From Pilasporangium apinafurcum (lineage: Eukaryota; Oomycota; Peronosporomycetes; Pythiales; Pythiaceae): DNA of 64,000 nt. The notes beneath the pieces were generated by a model, which had not been told where the DNA came from, made no database searches, and saw nothing but the letters and a program-made list of their open reading frames with translations. Below are positions 1 through 10,179 of the stretch, piece by piece. Location of the stretch: assembly GCA_001600495.1 (NCBI GenBank), contig BCKE01000007.1, forward strand, positions 811,316 through 875,315, written 5' to 3'. A program made the position numbers and the translations under genes. Each line of letters opens with the position of its first letter. Within the stretch, counting starts at the first letter, position 1.

Positions 1-1494
1 ACCAGCGCAGAATCAGTGCTCACTTCCTCCGAACCATTAATTACTCCCTCCTCTGCCACCTCAGCACAATCATCAAATAACAATACTGGTGTGATCAAGA
101 CATTTGTTGAAAAGCGCTATGTTCCGTTCATGATGAAGGGGTCCACGAAGTTTGGTGTACTGGCCACTGCAGCCACACTGCTTGCGATCAGTTTGCTTGG
201 ATGTACGCAACTGCCGTTGGGGCTTGAGCAAGAACTGGCAGTGCCATCCGATTTTTATCTACATGAATACTTCCAGATGCAAACAAAGTACGGGGAAGCA
301 GGGCCGTTAGCGTACGTGGTGTTGGAACAAGGTACAGAATACACCAACGGGCAAGTTCAAGTAGATATCAACGGACTATTGGATCAACTTTCTAATTTGC
401 ACGAGTATGTTCAGTCTCCAATTTATTCGTGGCTTCATACCTTCAATCAGTGGCGACAAATGCGCTTTTTCTTACAAGACAAGATTGATCAAGATTTGTG
501 TGATTGCCCCACACAACCGATGGATCCATTTCCATACGAAATGCTTTCTTTTGTCAATGGGAACGTGACGCCGAATGAGTTGTTTTATCCATTAGTGAAG
601 AATTTTACAGAAATCTCAATTGATTCGCAATGCTGTCAGCAATTTAGCCTCTGTGGCGCTCAGTACGAAGGTGATATTATTTTTACATACAAAGATGATT
701 CCGCTTCTGACGTGAATGGCATCCGCGGTTCACGTATGCGCTTCCAAGTGAATGCGATGACAAACCAGTCTATGTTTGTCAATTCGTACTACTATCTTCA
801 TGAAATCGTCCACAACTGGAATGCCAAGACATCGATCAGTGCCTTTCCCTATACGCTCTACTTCGTGTACTATGAGCAATATACTTACATTCAAGGCGTG
901 GCCATTCAAAGCATTTTGCTGGCACTTGCTGTGGTATTTATCTCGATCTTAATGCTCATGGAGAGAAATGTCCGCTTGAGCATGTTGGTTACACTGTGCG
1001 TTTTGTCAATGACGCTCACGCAGTTAGGCTTCCTATTCGTCTGGAATCAGCTCTCATCCGTCTCAACATCTATTAACGCCGTGTCAGTGGTCAATCTGCT
1101 TGCATGTGTGGGGCTAGGCGTCGAGTTTTGCATCCATCTGACGCATCAATTCGTGTTCTCACAGCGCAATCGGCTCGGTGTTACTGCTAACGATCATACC
1201 AAGCACGCCATTTCCAGTGTTGGTGCGTCCATCATATCCGGGATTACGCTCACAAAGTTTTGTGGTATTGGTGTGCTAGCGTTTGCACCTTCGATGCTGT
1301 TCCGTGTCTATTTCTTCCGCATGTACATGGGTATCGTTGTCTTGGGTTTCTTCCATGGCATGGTGCTGCTTCCAGTATTGCTGTCACTGTTTGGTCAACG
1401 AAAGACCTCTGATTCGAAGGCTATTCGCTCGTTCTTGTTGTCAGAAGAACTCGATGATGATGATCTTGATGACGAAGTTCATCCATATTCGTGA
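1..1494 (+). CDS. NPC1: NPC1-like sterol transporter, C-terminal part (partial)
   Basis: The frame is open from base 1 and stops at 1492-1494, so the 5' part lies outside the window. What remains (about 498 residues) matches the C-terminal third of Niemann-Pick C1 proteins. It has a membrane segment near residue 50, a cysteine-bearing lumenal loop (CDCP, then CCQQFSLCG), and then five hydrophobic helices that form the second half of an RND/Patched-type permease. The protein ends in an acidic tail (ELDDDDLDDE). NPC1 moves sterols out of late endosomes or lysosomes. The nearby GTG is not the true start. It converges with the RPS11 copy at 1664-2735. A Patched-like relative is the main alternative. 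Confidence 0.85.
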   Translation, partial: TSAESVLTSSEPLITPSSATSAQSSNNNTGVIKTFVEKRYVPFMMKGSTKFGVLATAATLLAISLLGCTQLPLGLEQELAVPSDFYLHEYFQMQTKYGEAGPLAYVVLEQGTEYTNGQVQVDINGLLDQLSNLHEYVQSPIYSWLHTFNQWRQMRFFLQDKIDQDLCDCPTQPMDPFPYEMLSFVNGNVTPNELFYPLVKNFTEISIDSQCCQQFSLCGAQYEGDIIFTYKDDSASDVNGIRGSRMRFQVNAMTNQSMFVNSYYYLHEIVHNWNAKTSISAFPYTLYFVYYEQYTYIQGVAIQSILLALAVVFISILMLMERNVRLSMLVTLCVLSMTLTQLGFLFVWNQLSSVSTSINAVSVVNLLACVGLGVEFCIHLTHQFVFSQRNRLGVTANDHTKHAISSVGASIISGITLTKFCGIGVLAFAPSMLFRVYFFRMYMGIVVLGFFHGMVLLPVLLSLFGQRKTSDSKAIRSFLLSEELDDDDLDDEVHPYS

Positions 1495-1628
1495 GGGAGA
1501 TAGAAGAAGTCCTAACGAGAGATTAAGCATCAGCAAGGTAGCAAATTATAAGTGTTGTACCCCTTCAGACGGTCCTTCATCGGATTGATCCAAACTTAAT
1601 CCAAACCGAAACTAACCCAGCTGGATGA

Positions 1629-2735
1629 AAACTATACTAGCATCTAATGTAGCAGGTGCCAGCCTAGAATTGACGGAACTGCTTGCGCACGTTAATTGGC
1701 TTGGTCTCCGAAGCAGATTCGACTTCCAAGACGTTGAAGCGCACAGTCTTGGCGAGTGGACGGCACTGGCCAATGGTCACGACATCACCTTCCTTCACAC
1801 GGAACGCAGGCGACACGTGGGCAGCAACGTTCTTGTGACGCTTCTCGAAACGCTTGTACTTCTTCACAAAGTGCAAGTAATCACGACGAACGATGATGGT
1901 GCGCTTCATCTTGGTCGAGAGCACAACACCCTTGAGGATACGGCCACGGATCGAGATGTTACCAGTGAATGGGCACTTCTTGTCCACATACTGGCCTTCA
2001 ATGGCAGCCTTTGGGGTCTTGAAACCAAGACCAACTTCCTTGTAGAAACGAGGACCCTTCTTCTTGCCGGCAAACTTCTTGCTGGCAAGGAAGATGCCTT
2101 CTTGCTTCTGGAAGGACTTTTCGGTCTATATATTTAGAAGACAAAATCAAAAGGTCAGTACACGTGAGTTTCCTGCAAGCACAGACGAAGAGCTCTTTAT
2201 GCAGCAGCAAAATTGGTTGAACAGCAGCCTTCTCCATTTTCTATCAACACATTCCTGCCGATGATGAATCGGATTTTATTACTTTCGGAATGGAATTCTC
2301 TCTCTCCACACACACTCGGGCGTAGAGAAATGCTTTCGTGCATATTCCATCCGTCTGCTCCTCTCATCCAAACAGAGAGAAGAGCAGATCACAATGGATT
2401 ACAGCCTTGGTGAGCCATCACCTCACCAACTAGCTAGCCAAATCGATCAGTTTCTGTTTTAGACAGACAAAGAAGAACCCTTCTGACACAACAAGTGGCC
2501 GCACAAGAAAGCACTTCCCGAGCTTGCCACACACACACCCACGTGTACGATTCCGCCTCTTATCGCAGCCTGTCCATCCTGTCTAGAAGCTAGTCTCTTC
2601 CTGACTTGAATGGTAGTGGGAGAGAGTGAGCAGTGGAGAGACGTTGATATACTCCATGTCGGCTTCGAGCTTCTACCATCATCTGCCGCGGTTCATCACG
2701 CAGTAAGCGGCGTTTACCTGGTCAACGTGTTCCAT
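1629..2735 (-). repeat. inverted repeat arm A (RPS11 coding region plus intron)
   Basis: This 1107-bp segment is an inverted copy of 17398-18504. Reading by eye I find four mismatches, all in the first 80 nt: one silent change in codon 2 and three early in the intron. Similarity stops at the start codon on one side and 35 bp past the stop codon on the other; the flanks are unrelated. Confidence 0.95.
1664..2735 (-). CDS. RPS11: 40S ribosomal protein S11 (uS17), left copy
   Basis: Two exons on the minus strand: 2718-2735 (six codons, MEHVDQ) and 1664-2125, separated by a 592-nt intron (2126-2717). The 159-residue product is full length for eukaryotic S11. Typical segments are [21 protein letters not shown] and [12 protein letters not shown]. 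It is a small-subunit protein that binds 18S rRNA. The start was chosen because the six-codon exon joins in phase to the family N-terminus. The protein is identical to the copy at 17398-18469, and intron identity is near complete. It is followed in the same orientation (upstream on the minus strand) by a complex I subunit gene, as in the right copy. Confidence 0.95.
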
Positions 2736-2991
2736 GATGTCTTTATGGGGCGTTCTTTACGAAAGTAAATGGGAGCTCAATCAAAGAGTTCATCTAGATC
2801 ACGCTCCAACACCAACCAAACCAAGATGGCTATAAACCGTCCCACAAGTGGGCTCTTATCGGACCACATTTGTAATGATACAGAAGTAACTATATGAAGT
2901 AGCATAGCTTCTTAGTGAAGATCAAAAGCAGAACGACTATCAGGTTGGTGCGAGACATTCATCGTATCTGATTAGATGAATCGTTCAAATG

Positions 2992-3469
2992 CTATTCATT
3001 ATTGTTGTTGTTGTTATGGTGCTGTAAATACCGTGCAACTTCTTCGTCATTACGTCCATAGCCTTGCAGTCGCAGTTCAGAGTTCTGGTATGCCAACATC
3101 CCACCAAGGATCGAACCCACGACACCTGTGAACCACATCGCCGGGCGTGCCATCGATCGGCCAAGTTGTCTACCTATGTAAGATAAGAAAATAATACAAG
3201 TTCATGATTGTAAGTGATGCAATCGGTCAACACAATAGGCACAGTATCGTGAGTTTCATATTCAACTTGCACATACCAACCAAGAATCCCATTGGGAAAC
3301 ACGCAATCCCCACAACGCCCCACTGTATTAAATCTGATTTGCTGAGATTGTTCTTCACCTGCTCAAACGTTGGATGTTCATAAATCACAGGAAATCGCGG
3401 TACACGTGGATCACGCAGTGTTGGCTTCTTGACCACTGGAGCTCCTCCACCATCATCTTCGCTCGCCAT
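2992..3469 (-). CDS. mitochondrial complex I 21 kDa-type subunit (NUXM), copy A
   Basis: Two exons, 3277-3469 and 2992-3173, joined in phase 1, give 124 residues. The protein resembles the plant 20.9 kDa and fungal 21 kDa subunits of NADH:ubiquinone oxidoreductase. The N-terminal RFPVIYEHPTF and the C-terminal pattern M-V-G-GG-AYQNS-RL-GY-ND-EV match that family. Two short hydrophobic segments suggest an accessory subunit of the inner-membrane arm. The C-terminus ends in an Asn run that may be a small repeat expansion. A paralogue with the intron at the same position lies at 16547-16958. In both places the gene precedes RPS11 on the same strand. The assignment rests on remembered family patterns, not on a search. 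Confidence 0.8.
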
Positions 3470-3685
3470 GATTGACCCAATCGAGGATAGCAAACCTACG
3501 AAACAGCATACTCGGCGAAATGTAAAAACATTTTTTACTCAACTGGTCATGTGGTAGGATGTTTTTACGCGTGTTTACGCTCGGTTTTTACGGCCCAGTT
3601 TTGAGGGAAACACACTGAGGATGATGAGGAAGAAGGAAAAATAATCTCCAAGCGGCACCCACTTGGACTGGCAGAAGCGAACGCG

Positions 3686-5744
3686 ATGGACGAGTGCTAC
3701 GCCGTCAAGAATTTCCAGTTCCTAGGAAAGGATGTGACCTACATCTGTCAGAACAGCAATGGACCGTGTCCGCTGTTGGCGATTGCCAATGTCTTGATCC
3801 TGCGCGGCCACTTGTCGATTAAGTCGCTTATTACTGAGGACGGCGTCATCTCGGCACAACAGCTGATGCATGCAGTGCTGCAGCGGCTGCATGAAACGAA
3901 CCCACCGGTAAACTTATTGTATAGCTGCTGTAAATGATTGGATTCTGGTGATGGTGACAATTGTTGGGTGAGCTTAGTGATTGTGAATATGGATACGGAA
4001 TATCTATGTAGATTCCGGAGACAAATGAATTGGCCCATTTAACGCAGAAGAAGACGCTACAGGACGTGACTGAGTTGTTACCAAGTTTACTAGTCGGTTT
4101 GGACGTCAATGTTCGCTTCCACAAGTGCGTATGGCGGTTAATGGGTTGATGATGGCTAGCAGTTGAGCTTCTAACGGATGATGCATATTGATTTGGATCG
4201 TACAGCATCACAGACTTTGAGTATACTGTCGCCTGTGCTGTGTTTGACATGCTCGATATCGCGCTGGTGCATGGCTGGCTGCTCGATCAGCAGGATGAGA
4301 AAACGGTATGCTCCCAAAAATCTCGTTGTTTGAGTTTGATAATTATCGTAATTTTGCTGACATTCATGTTGAATCTTTCATTTTCTAGCAACGTGTTGTT
4401 GGTAACAAATCGTATAATGAGCTGATCGAGCAGCTGGTAGACTATCGGGCTGTTCTCATGACTGAATCAACAACCGATCCATCTCCTTCTGCTGATGAAC
4501 CGCCGAACAACTTCGTTTCCACTACTATAAACGATGCAAAAGCATTGCAAACACCTCTACCATCGCAACAGGAGCCATTAGGGATAGAGGATCAATTGAA
4601 GACGTTGCGAATCGATGTTAATGGAATTGCTGAATCTGCGGAATCGATGCCACCGGCGAAGAAGAGTCCATCTAAGCAGACGGTGCAGACGTTGATGAAG
4701 GAACGACAGATAAGCGACGAAGCAGCCGTGGACAAGGCAACAGCATTACTGGAAGAAGGCCCCATTCTAGAAGAATTTTTCAACTCGACAGCCAGCCAAC
4801 TAACGTACTACGGGCTCGTGAAACTGCATGAAGAAGTGCGAGAGCGACAGCTCTGCGTGTTCTTTCGCAACAATCATTTCTCCACGCTGTTCAAGGTGCG
4901 CAACTGTCTGGAAAGCTAGTGTTTGATGCTGTGCCGGTTGCTTTGATGGTTCTAATACTGTTCTGAACTGTAGTATAATGGAGCATTGTATCTGCTAGTC
5001 ACTGATGCTGGATATCTAGATGAACCCACTGTCGTGTGGGAATTGCTGAACGAAATTGATGGCGATACAGAGTATCTGGATTCGGTATTTCGACCTCTAA
5101 ACGCGTCGGAGACCAAACAACAGACCATTTTGACGCAGCAGGAGGTGGAAAATCAACGGAAGCGAGAGGCTGATCAGCACAATTCGAACTCTGAGACCAC
5201 AAAATCGGATGCTATCACTTCGAATGAAGCATCACCACAGCAAGAGCAGTGTGTGGGTAGGAATCTCAGTGAAGACCAAGACTACCTACTTGCACTACGA
5301 CTCCAGCAAGAGGAAGAAGGGCGTGTAGCTGGACAAAAAGTAGCTTCGCCTGTAGTTGCTTCGCAACGGTTGCAGCCCATTGGAGCGGATCGAGATGCTA
5401 ATCATACCTTTAATGTTGACAACTCAAGTAGTAATGGAGATCCTGGTACGAGTGGTGCCGTTGCACCAGGTGCAAGCGAACATGGCGCTACTGAGGCTGT
5501 GAATGAAAATGAATTTATCCCGATGGTGATCGATGGGCAAATCATCATCACAGAGGAAGAATTAGAAGCACAGCGTCAGGCGGAACGCTTCTATCATGAG
5601 CGAAAACGCCAAATAGAAACTGAAAATTTCCAGCTGCAGCAACAAATACCACATCAGCAACCAGCTGCCAACCAGTCTGTCTACAATCCACGCGGCGCTA
5701 GTCCATCACAAAGACGCCAAACCAGTGAATGCAGCCTCATGTGA
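3686..5744 (+). CDS. MINDY1/2-like: MINDY-family (FAM63/DUF544) K48-linkage deubiquitinase
   Basis: Five exons (3686-3907, 4012-4124, 4206-4305, 4389-4895, 4974-5744) keep phase and give 570 residues. The catalytic centre is clear: QNSNGPCPLLAIANVL near residue 22 carries the nucleophile Cys28, and CVFFRNNHFSTL carries the catalytic His. The segment DFEYT...VFDMLDIALVHGWL is typical of the domain. A C-terminal MIU-type ubiquitin-binding helix (EDQDYLLALRLQQEEE) follows, then a Gln-rich tail. MINDY enzymes trim K48 ubiquitin chains. The protein ends CSLM, a possible CaaX prenylation box. An acidic/Gln-rich insert of unknown role separates the catalytic halves. Confidence 0.92.
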
Positions 5745-5886
5745 AGCTCTAAATCACGAACAGCAGTAAGTCATAAAATTCGTTTTGCCAATTCGAGTCT
5801 GTTGATATTTAAATAAAATAACTACGAAAATTGTATGTGTGCATTCTGATCGCCTATTGTACTATGTCGTTGGTTCTGAAGCTGTT

Positions 5887-7434
5887 TTAAATTTTGATCA
5901 TGACCGCGTCTGTCTCCACTTCAGGTTTTTCTTCGTCCTCGTCCATGACTATGTCCTTGGCGCTGCTGCACGTGTTGCTGAGACGGATAGCTGATGTCTG
6001 TGCAGCAGCCGTGGTGCACACGTCCATATGCTCTCGTGACTGGCGTACGAAATCAAATCCAGCAAAATCGCGTTCGTAGGAACTCGTGAGCTCTTCGGCG
6101 ATGTAAATTTGGTGAGGCTGGGCCGTGTATTGCGGATCAAAGTTGTTGACGAGCGTTGTACCTGCTGGACCGGGTACAAGTGGTGGCACAAGCTGCTTCT
6201 TGAGCACTTTGTCCCAGTCGACACCTGTAAAGAACGGATGCTGTTTGACTTCAGTAACACCCTGGTGGAACCCTAAGCGGTCTTCCTGCTTCTTCTCCAG
6301 CAGCGCCATGAGCAAACTCTTCAGTTCCTTCGACATGTTGTTGGGATACCGTACGCTCTGATACAAGATTCGCTGATGTGTGCTCTTCTGACTCGATTGC
6401 GGGATGTAGAATGGTGGATATCCGCAACGCAGTTCAAAGAGGATGCAGCCGAACTGCCACATGTCCACAGGTAGCCCATGGCCACCCGGGTACCGACAAA
6501 CCATTTCAGGTGGCAAGTACGTGTCAGTGCCACACATGGTTTTTGTGCGTCCATGACGACCATCCAGTCGCTTTGCCAGTCCCATGTCCGCTAATTTGAT
6601 GTGACCGTCAGTGTCAAGCAGCACATTTTCTGGTTTAATGTCGCGATGCAGGATGTTCATGTTATGCATGTGCTCGATCGCCAGCAGCAGTTCGGCGGCG
6701 TAAAACTTGACAGCGTCTTCGTTGAAGCAGCCACCGTGGTTCTGCATGTGCAGAAAGAGATCGCCACCGGGCATGAACTTGGAGATAAGAAAAACCGACT
6801 TACCTCGTGCCAATGCATAGTCAAGTCCCAAGATGAATGGATGATCAGCGACCCACTCCATTACCGATCGCTCCGTGTATACGATCTTGGCTTTCACCTG
6901 ATTGAGCTTCATCTCCTTCACAGCGAAAAGCTCTTTTGTGGTGACACTGCGTGCAAGAATAACACGGCCGTAGTGTCCCTTACCCAACACTTTGAGTGTT
7001 TCGAAGTCATTGATCGATGGGACATGTCGCTGAATGGCAGCAGCCTGACAGGCAAACTTGGCGCGGTCTTTTTCCGTATCGGCCGCAAACAAGATGGCAC
7101 CTTTGCCACTTTCGGGCGTAATGCAAAACACATAGCCTGCTGCATCGTCATCGACCATCTTGATGGTGCAATTCTGCAAGTTTAGGTATTTAAGCGTACG
7201 CTCGTCTCCCTTCGTTGGTGATGCAGATCCACCTTCTTCAGGGTTCTTCGTGACGCGGTAGTAGACCAAATACGTCGACTTGATCATGGCGCAGTACTTG
7301 TGCGAGCTCCAAACAGGGAGGAACTGTCGGCGCTTGCGAAAGAGATTGATAAATGTCGACGGCAACGAATTGATGAAGGCCTTGGCTTCATCACTAATGG
7401 CTCCGTCCTTCCGTGAAAACACATTCAACACCAT
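5887..7434 (-). CDS. PH-domain AGC protein kinase (AKT/PKA-like)
   Basis: A single exon of 515 residues. Residues about 30-135 look like a pleckstrin-homology domain; the kinase domain spans about 144-405. Visible motifs are the glycine loop GKGHYGRV (about 150), AVKEMK with the ATP-site Lys, HRDIKPEN (about 261), TMCGTDTYLPPE in the activation segment, and a C-terminal AGC tail with FAGFDF (about 455). Odd points are DMG in place of DFG, PPE in place of APE, and Asp at the usual Ser/Thr of the hydrophobic motif. PH-AGC kinases usually respond to phosphoinositides. It converges with MINDY, 142 bp apart. The exact subfamily is uncertain. Confidence 0.9.
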   Translation of the reverse strand: MVLNVFSRKDGAISDEAKAFINSLPSTFINLFRKRRQFLPVWSSHKYCAMIKSTYLVYYRVTKNPEEGGSASPTKGDERTLKYLNLQNCTIKMVDDDAAGYVFCITPESGKGAILFAADTEKDRAKFACQAAAIQRHVPSINDFETLKVLGKGHYGRVILARSVTTKELFAVKEMKLNQVKAKIVYTERSVMEWVADHPFILGLDYALARGKSVFLISKFMPGGDLFLHMQNHGGCFNEDAVKFYAAELLLAIEHMHNMNILHRDIKPENVLLDTDGHIKLADMGLAKRLDGRHGRTKTMCGTDTYLPPEMVCRYPGGHGLPVDMWQFGCILFELRCGYPPFYIPQSSQKSTHQRILYQSVRYPNNMSKELKSLLMALLEKKQEDRLGFHQGVTEVKQHPFFTGVDWDKVLKKQLVPPLVPGPAGTTLVNNFDPQYTAQPHQIYIAEELTSSYERDFAGFDFVRQSREHMDVCTTAAAQTSAIRLSNTCSSAKDIVMDEDEEKPEVETDAVMIKI

Positions 7435-8269
7435 GTTTGTGTGTAGTTGGATTGTGTTACTACTTTGCTTGTAGTGATCAGTAATGAATAGACTGTGTTA
7501 AGATATGTGAGGCGATGCTCCAATCCAAATGTGACACACAGGTAAAGCTGTCACTTGGATCGATGAGTGAAAGAGAGAGAGAGACGTTGGAGATATGAAT
7601 GTCTCGTCCGGCAAGAACACTTGCTGTACGTTGCCGAGGTAAGGGTCGAGAGCTAATGTAGCTCCAACACCGACTGTGGATCCGTTAGCTACGTGAACTT
7701 CCTTATTCGTGCGCTATATCGATAAGCATGGAATGATATAAATAGCGAGAGAAAATACACAAACATGCATTTCTCTTGTTTGATAGTCAAGTCCCATACA
7801 TGCGAGAAGAAGCGACATGCCAAAAGTGTTGGGTAATCAGATCGGTCATTAAATAAACTTGTAGCTCTTCATAAATAGATCGCTTTGCCGTTTCCTGCCC
7901 AATCATCGGCGCAATTAAAGAATAAGATCAACTGATTGGACAAATATAGGGACTCCGGTAGAACAAAGTTGAAGTTCTTTGGCTTTATGTGAACACTCAA
8001 AGCTTGCCATCCATTATGACCAGACTAGATGCAAGAAAATTGTAAACCTCGATTGCTAGCGACATGGGTATTATTATTCGAACTTGAGTATGGATTCATT
8101 AACGGACCTCTACTCATCAATGTCAGGTTTCGTGTCGCGCTGAGAAATTCGAAAGGTTAGGAGAAGATTAATGTGTGCAGCGATACGTCTCTTTGTTTTT
8201 TTCTGCCCGTTTCGTACACAACATCTCTGATTAAAGGACACAGAAGATGCGAGTCCCATCTCAACTATC
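7435..8269. other. intergenic, no gene seen
   Basis: This 835-bp stretch holds the 5' flank of the AGC kinase gene and the 3' flank of RPN10. I see AT-rich stretches and short GA runs but no supported gene or RNA. Confidence 0.6.
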
Positions 8270-9997
8270 TCACTTGTCTTCCTTCTTCTCCTCGTCTTTC
8301 TTCTCGTCCTTCTTCGTCATCTGCGCCATCGCGGCTTGGATTTTTGGATCGTTGGGATCAACACCTGGCAGTCCCGAGAGCAGCGAGTTCACGAACGAGG
8401 CATCCATGAACGGCAGATTGGAGGCTGGAGCCGGGGCTGGTGGTGGAACCCCGGCCTGTGCTGATTCGGTTTTCTGTTCTTCTTGCACGGGTTCGGCTTT
8501 TGGTGCAGGAATTGGTGCAGGAGGAGCCTCCTACGATGTTAGATAAAAGAATATGACCAGTTAAGTCACCTATGCAATATTTGCTGTAAGCATATGCGGT
8601 TTTATAAAACATACTGCTTGCTTTGGTGATGCTGGTGCTGGCTCAGATGCTGGAGCAGCCGCTTCTTCCTGTCGTCGTGCTTCCTCTGCCGCACGCTTCT
8701 GAGCTGCTTCTTGACGAGCACGTTCTTCTTCCATTGACACACGAAGCGCCTGGGCACACACACAGATAGTTAGTCACCAGAGCGTTCAAGGTTAAACATT
8801 TGGCGGTTCATCGTTGTTCGTACCAGCGCCAATTCAGGGTCCATACTCGGGTCAACGCCTCCGTACTCTGCAAAGTCACCACCACCACCAACACCACCAC
8901 CCGCTGCTGCCGCAACGGCACTGTCATCGCCATGCAAGACTGGAGAAGACACCAAAACGTCTGAGGGCAACACGCCTGCAGGGACTGTAACGAGATGGCT
9001 AACGCAACAGATAAACAAGTACCATTAGCCACGCTTACTCAGACATAATCTTATCATAATTGCAATCTCCGTACCTGTTATTGTTACTGCTCGCAGCATC
9101 CACAAACACTTGCAGTTTTCCGGCATTAGCGTCCACTTCGCCCATGCTAATCACATCAACAGCAATCTATAACACCAACGGCATAATAACATGTCCGAAT
9201 TAGTTTGAGTTTTGGGGCGACTGATATACAGAGCGTGTAAACAAGTACATTGTTTTTCTTCAGGAGTTTGCCGATCTTGGTGAGTGTTTTCTCGTCTTCT
9301 GCAATTGGAGAGCCGATGAAAACAACCACTCTCTGTGCACCTGAAAATGATAAAGACCATTCAAACTAAGATGAGCTACGGCATCCGTATTCTTCCTGCC
9401 TCAATGCAAAGCATCAGGCACATAAGAGCACCCACCAGTCTTGTTTCTGCGGTGCTTGAGTGCGAGTTGCGCCACTTGAATAGCATTTGAGAGCTTCATA
9501 ATTCCCCCAATTGATACATTATGGATAGCAGTCAGTAACGTCCCCATATTGTCCGTAGGTGATGCTAACACTTGAACACTAGGTTGATTCACACATTCAC
9601 ATATTAAGCAACTTCGTTTTATTATCCACTGTATAATATATATGTGCACGCACCTCTTGCCAGCCATGGTCAATACCCCTACAGTGCTTTCTGGATTCGA
9701 CTGCGTCTTTGTACCACATAACAAATTGGCCGCATCATGCTGGGCCTCTAGTCGTGAGGGGATGTAGTCACCATTCCGCATCCACTCGGAATTATCCAAA
9801 CTATATAGCAAATCCAATATCACCAGATGAGTATCCAAACAAACGACAGCATACCGAGCGTAAAAAAAAAGGGAGATATCAGGAAATCAAGCACTAAAAG
9901 CAAGATCCATGCGCAGTCCATCATTCCTATCTATTCCCCCTTTCTCTATCTGCTGCATTTGGTAACATTACCATATCATCGTCGATTCGAGCGGCAT
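8270..9997 (-). CDS. RPN10: 26S proteasome regulatory subunit RPN10 (PSMD4)
   Basis: Eight exons on the minus strand: 9972-9997, 9654-9800, 9436-9578, 9249-9340, 9075-9166, 8824-8998, 8615-8749 and 8270-8530. They join in frame to give 356 residues. The start MPLESTMICLDNSEWMRNGD is the family N-terminus and is recovered only by adding the 26-nt first exon. A VWA domain (about 1-190) is followed by a Gly/Ala-rich linker and one UIM (DPELALALRVSMEEE), whose codons are split across an intron. Ala/Pro-rich sequence and a Lys/Asp tail end the protein. RPN10 is a ubiquitin receptor of the proteasome. Its start is 182 bp from the divergent gene at 10180. Confidence 0.95.
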
Positions 9998-10179
9998 GTT
10001 GGTCTATCCTCTTCTTCTTCTTAACTTCTTGCTATTTTTCCTCTAGTTGCGATCTCAAAGGTGCAAAAAGCCGCGTTAAGTACGAACCTGTTGCCTTCGA
10101 ATGTCAAAAATCAATAATCGACATTTTCGACATTCGATAAAATACAGCAGTCTGTGATTTGAGCAGCAACTGACTGAAG

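Noticed and set aside
1625-2137. 170-codon open frame on the plus strand
   Set aside because: It is antisense to RPS11 exon 2; the mirror frame exists at the other copy, and the minus-strand product is a clear ribosomal protein.
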